Assembly: GCA_947179285.1 (NCBI GenBank)
Contig: CAMXAV010000020.1
Span: 1-8,567, forward strand
Source of the DNA: an uncultured Helicobacter sp.
Lineage (GTDB): Bacteria; Campylobacterota; Campylobacteria; Campylobacterales; Helicobacteraceae
Reading direction: 5' to 3'
Length of the DNA: 8,567 nt
The translations under genes and the position numbers were made by a program. Position 1 is the stretch's first letter, and every line of letters starts with the position of its first letter. Of the stretch, positions 1-4,732 are shown piece by piece. The notes beneath the pieces are model-generated. The model did not search any database and was not told where the DNA came from. It saw only the letters and a list, made by a program, of their open reading frames with translations.

Positions 1-17
1 TGCGACTTTAGTCGCAC
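1..17. repeat. Short palindrome (hairpin), copy 1
   Basis: TGCGACT at 1-7 pairs with AGTCGCA at 10-16, leaving two bases in the loop. The next base (C17) would pair with a G just outside the window, so the element is probably cut by the window edge. It has the same outer GTGCG/CGCAC frame as the palindrome at 32-49. It is not followed by a clear T tract, so it does not look like a simple intrinsic terminator on the plus strand. Confidence 0.6.
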
Positions 18-31
18 TCATCGTTAAATAT

Positions 32-49
32 GTGCGGTTAAAACCGCAC
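32..49. repeat. Short palindrome (hairpin), copy 2
   Basis: GTGCGGTT at 32-39 is perfectly complementary to AACCGCAC at 42-49, with a two-base centre. Compared with the palindrome at 1-17, the outer five base pairs are the same and two inner pairs differ by paired changes on both arms (A-T to G-C and C-G to T-A). The hairpin is therefore preserved while the sequence varies, as in REP-like elements. Confidence 0.65.
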
Positions 50-69
50 CTCCGAAGATTCCATTTGTC

Positions 70-92
70 ATGTTGAGGCGAAGCCGAAACAT
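70..92. repeat. Interrupted palindrome with GCGAAGC core
   Basis: ATGTT (70-74) pairs with AACAT (88-92), and GGC (77-79) pairs with GCC (83-85) around a GAA loop. GA at 75-76 faces GA at 86-87, which allows tandem G-A pairs. The core GCGAAGC is the sequence known for forming an exceptionally stable DNA mini-hairpin. From memory, similar ATGTTGAGCGAAGCGAAACAT-like strings are scattered through Helicobacter genomes; I could not check this. It probably belongs to the same intergenic repeat cluster as the palindromes at 1-17 and 32-49. Confidence 0.5.
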
Positions 93-149
93 CTCGCCAT
101 TGCAAACAAACACAACACCAACAGATTCTAACAATAAACTTTTTCACGT

Positions 150-155
150 TATAAT
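150..155 (+). promoter_or_regulatory. Sigma-70 type -10 box for the exported barrel gene
   Basis: A perfect TATAAT lies 24 bases before the chosen start codon, after a T-rich stretch (140-144). No good -35 hexamer is visible, which is common for the primary sigma factor in Helicobacter and Campylobacter. Transcription would start near 161-163, giving a leader of under 20 bases. Confidence 0.55.
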
Positions 156-178
156 CAGCCAAAAACAAAAGGACAATG

Positions 179-727
179 ATGAACCCAATGGCACGCGCAT
201 TTTGCGTCCTTTCGCTCATAGGCTTGGCGCACAATGCCCTCGCCGAGACAACGCATTTTGGCGCTTTCAATATCGGTGCTACGCGGCAGATTCTCCACCA
301 CAAGGGCGATAGAAACTATTCGACAAACCACGATGGGCTCTATTTTGGAATCAAACGTGGCGCTAAATTTTCCGCCCCCTTCACGCTCTATGGCGCGCTC
401 GATGGCGCAGCGGGCGAGAACTACAAAAACGGGCTATACAGCGCCTCGCTCCAAATCGGCAGCGGCTTTGTAACGCGCTTTGTCGTGCCCTTTGTGCAGG
501 CGGGCTACGAGCTTGGCAACCTGCCGCTTGATATGAAATCCGAGCGGCAATACCGCATGCATGGCGCGACAATCGAAGTCGGCGCGTTTGTGCCCATTTT
601 CGACAAAATCGGCATCGAAGCCTCCTATCGCTACGCGCGCCCGCGCTCAAACATTCCGCTTTCGCTCACAACGCAGAATCATCGCATGATGTTGAGCGTT
701 GGCTATTACGACTTCGCACTTTACTAG
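179..727 (+). CDS. Small exported protein, probable outer-membrane beta-barrel, unrecognised family
   Basis: This encodes a 182-residue protein. Residues 1-22 form a typical signal peptide: Arg6, a hydrophobic core, and an ALA cleavage motif before Glu23. The mature part has alternating hydrophobic/polar segments rich in Gly, Tyr and Phe (for example around residues 54-64, 81-108 and 139-152) and ends in Tyr, a pattern expected of a small outer-membrane barrel with about eight strands. There are no enzyme motifs and no Cys in the mature part. I chose the second of two adjacent ATGs (176 and 179) because AGGA at 170-173 lies 5 bases before 179 but only 2 before 176. It appears monocistronic, with its own -10 box and a possible weak terminator after it. 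I do not recognise the family; the barrel call is inferred from composition and the signal peptide. Confidence 0.8.
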   Translation: MNPMARAFCVLSLIGLAHNALAETTHFGAFNIGATRQILHHKGDRNYSTNHDGLYFGIKRGAKFSAPFTLYGALDGAAGENYKNGLYSASLQIGSGFVTRFVVPFVQAGYELGNLPLDMKSERQYRMHGATIEVGAFVPIFDKIGIEASYRYARPRSNIPLSLTTQNHRMMLSVGYYDFALY

Positions 728-729
728 TT

Positions 730-750
730 GCGCGTTTTTAGGCGCTTTTT
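730..750 (+). terminator. Possible weak intrinsic terminator
   Basis: GCGC at 730-733 can pair with GCGC at 742-745 around an 8-base loop, followed by five Ts (746-750). A stem of only four pairs makes this a weak candidate. It starts three bases after the barrel gene's stop codon and abuts the -10 region of the next promoter. Confidence 0.25.
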
Positions 751-758
751 GCTATAAT
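748..758 (+). promoter_or_regulatory. Extended -10 promoter for gap-rodA
   Basis: TATAAT at 753-758 is preceded directly by TGC, giving an extended -10 (TGnTATAAT) after a T-run, the usual primary sigma-factor promoter form in Campylobacterota. No clear -35 is present at the expected position. Transcription would start near 764-766, about 15 bases before the ATG at 780. The strong ribosome-binding site AGGAGGT (768-774) lies in that short leader. Confidence 0.65.
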
Positions 759-779
759 AACACGATTAGGAGGTGGGTT

Positions 780-1763
780 ATGGCAGTCAAGATTGCTATC
801 AATGGTTGCGGTCGCATTGGGCGCGCCTTGTTGCGGATTGCAACACAGAATCGGGCGTTTGAAATTGTCGCTGTTGCGGACATTATGCCCATCGATTCTG
901 CCGCATACAGCTTGCGCTTTGATAGCGTGCATGGCGGCTTGGACGTGCATGTCGATGGCACTTGCCTTGTCATCGGCGCTCGCAAGATTCCATATATCCT
1001 CGCCCACACTCCCCCAAACTTCGCCGCCTTTGGCGCAGAAGTCGTGATTGAATCTAGCGGGCTTTTCTTGAGCACAGAATCGGTGCAACACCATATCGAC
1101 AAGGGCGTGCGCAAAGTCATCATCTCCGCGCCCGCGACAGATTCCACGCCCACATTTGTGCGCGGCGTGAACGACAACCTCTATGCGGGGCAGCCCATCA
1201 TCAGCAACGCGAGCTGCACGACCAACTGCCTCGCGCCGATTGCGATGCTGCTCGACCGCTATTTTGGCGTTGCAAAGGGCACGATTCTCACGGTGCATTC
1301 CTACACCAACGACCAAAAGCTGCTCGATTCCGCGCATAGGAGCGACTTTCGCCGTTCGCGTGCGGCAGCGGCAAATATGATTCCAACAACCACAGGCGCG
1401 GCAAAGGCGCTGTGCCGCGTGCTGCCGCAGTTCAAAGACAAGCTGCATGGGCATTCTGTGCGCGTGCCCGTGCCCGATGTGTCGATGCTCGATTTGAATG
1501 TGCAGCTCAAAAAAAGCGTGAGCGCCGAGAGTGTGAACGCCGTGTTTAGGGAGCATGCAAACGGCGATTTGGCGGGAATCTTGCGCGTGGATTCCGACTA
1601 TGCCGTCTCGAGCGATTTCTACAACGACCCGCACAGCTGCATTGTGGCTGAAGATTTGACATTCATTGTCGCAGACGATTTGCTCAAAGTCATGGCATGG
1701 TATGACAACGAGTGGGGCTATTCGCATCGGCTGCTCGAAATGGCGCAAATGATGATGGCATAA
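780..1763 (+). CDS. gap: Glyceraldehyde-3-phosphate dehydrogenase, type I
   Basis: This cytoplasmic enzyme interconverts glyceraldehyde 3-phosphate and 1,3-bisphosphoglycerate in glycolysis/gluconeogenesis. The 327-residue length is normal. Residues 8-15 form the dinucleotide loop (NGCGRIGR, with Cys10 where Phe is usual). Cys146 in ASCTTNC is the catalytic nucleophile and His173 in TVHSYTND the base. TTTGAAKA (203-210) and the C-terminal WYDNEWGYS (307-315) are family hallmarks. The ATG at 780 is chosen because AGGAGGT ends 5 bases before it and the protein then begins with the conserved Rossmann strand; upstream in-frame codons run into the preceding gene. Asp34 (NAD-type) is kept, but the Leu-Pro pair that favours NAD around 187-188 (Bacillus numbering) is Ser-Ala here (184-185), so dual NAD/NADP use is possible. 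It lies 9 bases before rodA and is probably co-transcribed with it. Confidence 0.97.
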   Translation: MAVKIAINGCGRIGRALLRIATQNRAFEIVAVADIMPIDSAAYSLRFDSVHGGLDVHVDGTCLVIGARKIPYILAHTPPNFAAFGAEVVIESSGLFLSTESVQHHIDKGVRKVIISAPATDSTPTFVRGVNDNLYAGQPIISNASCTTNCLAPIAMLLDRYFGVAKGTILTVHSYTNDQKLLDSAHRSDFRRSRAAAANMIPTTTGAAKALCRVLPQFKDKLHGHSVRVPVPDVSMLDLNVQLKKSVSAESVNAVFREHANGDLAGILRVDSDYAVSSDFYNDPHSCIVAEDLTFIVADDLLKVMAWYDNEWGYSHRLLEMAQMMMA

Positions 1764-1772
1764 GGACGAGCC

Positions 1773-2906
1773 GTGTTTGAGCGCCTCTTTAACCGCAAGA
1801 TTCTTGCGCATATCGATTACATCTTGCCGCTATTCGTGCTGCCGCTCGTGCTGCTTTCGGCAATCCTCATCGCCGAAATCAACCAAATGCTTTCGCAAAA
1901 ACACATCATCTACACGTCCATTGGAATCGCCGTCTTCGCGGTTATCACGCTTTTCCCTATTCGCAGCTTCGTCTGGCTCATACCGGGATTCTATTGGCTC
2001 GGAATCGGGCTCTTGGTGCTCACTGATTTGGTGGGTGTCGATAGGGGCATGGGCGCGCAACGTTGGCTCGAGCTGCCGCTTGTGCATTTCACGCTCCAAC
2101 CCTCCGAAATCATCAAGCCCGCGCTCATTCTGATGCTCGCGTATAAGATTGCCCAAGACCCCCCGCCCAAAGGCGGCTACCGATTGCGCAAATTCCTTGT
2201 TCTAAGCCTCTATATTCTGCTGCCCGCCGCGCTCATCTTGATGCAGCCCGACTTGGGCACAACGATTGCCGTGTTCATCATCTGCTTTGGAACGCTCTTT
2301 TTGATTGGCGTGCATTATAAAATCTGGCTAACGATTTTGGCGATGTTCGCCTTGCTCGCCCCGATTCTCTACACGAGCCCGCTCATCAAGGACTACCAAC
2401 GCAAACGCGTGATGGAGTTTCTCAAAGAAGAGCCTGCGTATCAAATCAAGCAATCGCTGATTGCGATTGGCTCGGGCGGGTATAGCGGCAAGACAAAGAG
2501 TGAAGCCACGCAGGCACAGCTCAAGTTTTTGCCGATTGCCACGAGCGACTTTATCTTTGCCTATTTCGCCGAACGTTTCGGCTTTTGGGGCTCGATTGGG
2601 CTGCTGCTGCTCTATCTGCTGCTAATCCTCTATATCCTCTCGATTGCGCTAAACGACCCGAAGGATTATCTGCTCAAGTGTGTCGCGCTTAGCGTGGGGC
2701 TCATGCTATTCATCTACACAGCCGTAAACATCGCAATGGTCGTTGGGCTGCTGCCTGTGGTTGGGATTCCGCTGCCGCTCTTTAGCTATGGCGGCAGCAG
2801 CTTTGTAACGTTTATGATTCTCTTTGGAATCATCGAAAGCCTACTTGCTTTTAAATTCAATTTTGTGTATAATGCCCCGCATTTTGTGCATCGTAAGGGT
2901 CCTTAG
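1773..2906 (+). CDS. rodA: RodA, SEDS-family peptidoglycan glycosyltransferase
   Basis: RodA polymerises lipid II into glycan strands in the inner membrane, with a class B penicillin-binding protein and the MreB elongation complex. The 377-residue protein has about ten hydrophobic segments and the SEDS landmarks: GAQRWLE (94-100), QPSEIIKP (109-116), QPDLGTT (158-164), TSDFIFA (257-263) with Asp259 as the putative catalytic residue, and FSYGGSS (337-343). Length and motifs fit RodA; FtsW is possible but less likely. The start is GTG, supported by AAGGA at 1762-1766, six bases upstream, and by the absence of another Met before residue 39. In E. coli RodA the catalytic loop reads PERHTDF; here it is PIATSDF, so the Glu and His are replaced. 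The last two codons and the TAG stop lie inside the following tRNA gene. Confidence 0.92.
   Translation: MFERLFNRKILAHIDYILPLFVLPLVLLSAILIAEINQMLSQKHIIYTSIGIAVFAVITLFPIRSFVWLIPGFYWLGIGLLVLTDLVGVDRGMGAQRWLELPLVHFTLQPSEIIKPALILMLAYKIAQDPPPKGGYRLRKFLVLSLYILLPAALILMQPDLGTTIAVFIICFGTLFLIGVHYKIWLTILAMFALLAPILYTSPLIKDYQRKRVMEFLKEEPAYQIKQSLIAIGSGGYSGKTKSEATQAQLKFLPIATSDFIFAYFAERFGFWGSIGLLLLYLLLILYILSIALNDPKDYLLKCVALSVGLMLFIYTAVNIAMVVGLLPVVGIPLPLFSYGGSSFVTFMILFGIIESLLAFKFNFVYNAPHFVHRKGP
2845..2873 (+). promoter_or_regulatory. Promoter for the tRNA, inside rodA
   Basis: TTGCTT (2845-2850) and a perfect TATAAT (2868-2873) are separated by 17 bases, the ideal spacing. Transcription would start near 2880, about 16 bases before the mature tRNA. 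The bases just after the -10 (GCCCCGC, 2874-2880) form a GC-rich discriminator, typical in other bacteria of stable-RNA promoters under stringent control. The site lies wholly within rodA codons for the C-terminal segment (residues about 358-367). Confidence 0.65.
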
Positions 2907-2972
2907 CTCAGTGGTTAGAGCAGTCGGCTCATAACCGATTGGTCGTAGGTTCAAATCCTACAGGACCCACCA
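2897..2972 (+). tRNA. tRNA with CAU anticodon, probably tRNA-Ile2 (lysidine type)
   Basis: This is a complete 76-base cloverleaf. The acceptor stem is GGGTCCT/AGGACCC, the D stem GCTC/GAGC, the anticodon stem GTCGG/CCGAT around loop CTCATAA (anticodon 2930-2932), and the T stem GTAGG/CCTAC with loop TTCAAAT. CCA is encoded. A fully paired first base pair rules out the initiator tRNA. The segment CCTTAGCTCAGTGGTTAGAG and the TTGGTCG variable region closely match, from memory, E. coli tRNA-Ile2, whose C34 is converted to lysidine by TilS to read AUA. Position 4-69 is U-A rather than the C-G preferred by E. coli TilS, so elongator tRNA-Met is not excluded. The first 10 bases overlap the rodA coding region. 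Confidence 0.93.
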
Positions 2973-2973
2973 G

Positions 2974-3579
2974 CTAGTCAATCGCACAACCTTCTTTGAT
3001 GAAAATCTCCTGCAAGTTTTGGATTCCTTGTTGCAAGTCTTTGCGATAGGCTTTGTTGCCCAACAGAATCTGCCGCTTCGTCTCGAAAGAAATAAAGCGC
3101 AAAAACACCTTGAGCTTCTCGGGCGCTATGTCGCGCTTTTCTTCGGCGCTTGGGTAGAGCGCGGGCGATGTCTCGAACGGGAGATTCAGAATGTCGAGGT
3201 TGCTTTGCTGCATGCGCGCACGCAGGCGCTTGCCATAGGCAGAGTTGTCTAAAACTTCGAGAATGCTCCATATCTCGGCATTGCTAAACGTAGAGTTTAG
3301 GTATTGCCGCATATATTTTTGGAGATTCTCCTCAATCTCTGCCGCATTTTGTCGTATCCACTCTTGCAATCTTTCAAGCTGTGCAATCGCGTCTGTCTTG
3401 CCCGAATCGCTAAGGCATGAGAAATGCGCAATCTCGCGCGCGAAATGCTCGAAATTGCTCTGCTCGTTGCGCAACACATTGGCAGAAAATTGCGTGAGGC
3501 GCGTTGCATGCAAGAAATCTTCAAACGAAGACCCAGCCCATGCACTCATCAGCAACAGACACATCAAAACAAATCTCAT
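2974..3579 (-). CDS. Exported alpha-helical protein of unknown function, possibly DUF2059-like
   Basis: The 201-residue protein begins with a short signal peptide (residues 1 to about 16: Arg2, a Leu/Met/Val core, small residues at the end), so it is probably periplasmic. The mature part is charged and looks almost wholly helical. Residues 95-120 (STFSNAEIW, a helix, then NSAYGKRL) resemble the pattern in DUF2059 proteins, where a 'FTxxEL...FYxSPxGKKL' segment recurs; this is a weak inference from memory. Cys55 and Cys198 remain after export and could form a disulfide. The start is supported by AGGA (plus-strand 3586-3589) six bases upstream. It is the last gene of the cheV-cheA-cheW-serB operon, 20 bases after serB, and its stop codon is one base from the convergent tRNA's 3' end. 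Confidence 0.8.
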   Translation of the reverse strand: MRFVLMCLLLMSAWAGSSFEDFLHATRLTQFSANVLRNEQSNFEHFAREIAHFSCLSDSGKTDAIAQLERLQEWIRQNAAEIEENLQKYMRQYLNSTFSNAEIWSILEVLDNSAYGKRLRARMQQSNLDILNLPFETSPALYPSAEEKRDIAPEKLKVFLRFISFETKRQILLGNKAYRKDLQQGIQNLQEIFIKEGCAID

Positions 3580-3599
3580 GTTTTATCCTGAATTGATAC

Positions 3600-4229
3600 T
3601 TAGGTTTGCAAATGCGGAATCAAGAGGCGCAAATCTTTAGAATCGACACAAATTGTCGCTTTTTCTTTCAAGATGGGCTTGGCGCAAAACGCGACACGAT
3701 GAGTCGCATGGGCGAACATCGAGAGGTCGTTCGCGCCATCGCCGACAACGAGCGTGGAATCTTCGCCGACACCCAAGAGCGCTTGCATGCGAAGCAGCAT
3801 GTCGCCTTTTGAGTGCGAGAACATCATCTCGCCGCCTACCTTGCCGCTCAAAACACCGTCTTTGTGGTGGAGCGTGTTGGCAAACGCGGCATCAAAGCCA
3901 AGCTTGGTTTGGGCAACACTTGTCGCGAGGTGGAAACCGCCGCTAAACACGACAACGACATAGCCGTTCGCCTTGAGCCATGCGATGACATCAGCCGCGC
4001 CGTTCATGAGCGGCAGATGGGCGCAGACATGTTGCGCACGCGCCAAAGGCAAGCCCGCAAGCAGGCTCACGCGATGTTGCAGGCTCTCGAAAAAGTCGAG
4101 CTCGCCTCGCATGGCTCTGTCGGTGATTTGCGCGACTTCATCGCCAACGCCACGTTCACGCGCCAAAAAATCGATAGTCTCGCCGTCCATCAATGTGGAA
4201 TCGAAGTCAAACACGGCTAAACGCGTCAT
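3600..4229 (-). CDS. serB: Phosphoserine phosphatase SerB
   Basis: This cytoplasmic enzyme removes phosphate from O-phosphoserine, the last step of L-serine synthesis. It is a HAD-superfamily protein of 209 residues, close to the single-domain form lacking the N-terminal ACT region. Numbered from the second ATG: motif I DFDST contains nucleophile Asp8 and acid/base Asp10. Glu17 (GETID) and Arg53 match the substrate-binding residues of the Methanocaldococcus enzyme. Motif II is Ser96 in FSGG, motif III Lys141 in SKGD, and motif IV GDGAND (163-168) with Asp164 and Asp168 for magnesium. Two ATGs stand in tandem (4232 and 4229); AGG at plus-strand 4237-4239 is 7 bases from the second and 4 from the first, so I prefer the second. 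That AGG overlaps the cheW stop codon, implying coupled translation. Assignment to PSP within the HAD family is firm. Confidence 0.93.
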   Translation of the reverse strand: MTRLAVFDFDSTLMDGETIDFLARERGVGDEVAQITDRAMRGELDFFESLQHRVSLLAGLPLARAQHVCAHLPLMNGAADVIAWLKANGYVVVVFSGGFHLATSVAQTKLGFDAAFANTLHHKDGVLSGKVGGEMMFSHSKGDMLLRMQALLGVGEDSTLVVGDGANDLSMFAHATHRVAFCAKPILKEKATICVDSKDLRLLIPHLQT

Positions 4230-4237
4230 CATTGCAC

Positions 4238-4732
4238 CTAGAACGAACGTTTGAGCAGCCCTTCGGTTTTGAGGATTGTGATGATTCTATCATCTTTCTT
4301 GCCAACGCCATAGATGATGTTCTCGCCCTCTTGAATCGTCTCGGGTGCAGGGTCGATGTTGCTTTCTTTAAAGCGCACCGATTCTGTGAGCCTATCGACA
4401 AGAAAGCCCAAGATTTGGTCATTTTCGTTCATCACAATATAGCGCGTATCCTCGTTTTGGCGCTCGGGGGGCAGCCCAAACTTGAGGCGCAAATTGATGA
4501 GCGGAATCACCGTTCCGCGAAGGTTGAAAACGCCCATGACATAGGCAGGGACGCCCGGCACACGCGTAAATTCAATGGGCTTGATGATTTCCTTGATGCT
4601 CAAAATGGGCACAGCAAATTCTTCCTCGCCTACCATAAAGCCCACAACCATGCGTTCGGATTCGGAAGGGGCAAGCTTTTCGTCTGCCTTGCTCTGTTGT
4701 TTCTTTAAGACTTCTTTGATTTGGTCATTCAT
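4238..4732 (-). CDS. cheW: Chemotaxis scaffold protein CheW
   Basis: CheW links chemoreceptor tips to CheA in the polar signalling array. The 164-residue protein has a charged N-terminal extension (residues 1-27, Lys/Glu/Gln-rich) and then the CheW fold: GEEEFAVPILSIKEII (35-50), the FNLRGTVIPLINL signature (69-81) with Arg72 equivalent to the receptor-binding Arg62 of E. coli, and ILGFLVD (107-113). There is no receiver domain, which separates it from CheV upstream. Its ATG overlaps the cheA stop as ATGA. A good ribosome-binding site, GGAGGT (plus-strand 4742-4747), lies 9 bases upstream within cheA. The TAG stop overlaps the serB ribosome-binding site. Expression is therefore tied closely to cheA and serB. 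Confidence 0.96.
   Translation of the reverse strand: MNDQIKEVLKKQQSKADEKLAPSESERMVVGFMVGEEEFAVPILSIKEIIKPIEFTRVPGVPAYVMGVFNLRGTVIPLINLRLKFGLPPERQNEDTRYIVMNENDQILGFLVDRLTESVRFKESNIDPAPETIQEGENIIYGVGKKDDRIITILKTEGLLKRSF

Noticed and set aside
1..92. CRISPR array
   Set aside because: The palindromes differ in sequence, there are too few of them, and there are no regular spacers or cas genes in the window.
70..312. Open frame starting at the third palindrome
   Set aside because: It overlaps the signal-peptide gene in another frame, its composition is not protein-like, and its ATG belongs to a repeat.
738..1811. A 357-codon open frame antisense to the whole of gap
   Set aside because: It mirrors a well-supported gap gene. 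It stays open because the sense strand rarely uses codons whose complements are stops (TTA, CTA, TCA in the matching frame). Its product is His/Arg/Cys-rich with no recognisable fold and no ribosome-binding site was evident.
1773..2906. FtsW instead of RodA
   Set aside because: Both are SEDS proteins; length, the short N-terminus and the overall motif spacing look like RodA, and no division-cluster genes are nearby. FtsW cannot be excluded completely without an alignment.
2897..2972. Integration site for a mobile element at the tRNA 3' end
   Set aside because: No integrase gene and no second copy of the tRNA 3' end was seen; the convergent operon begins one base later with ordinary genes.
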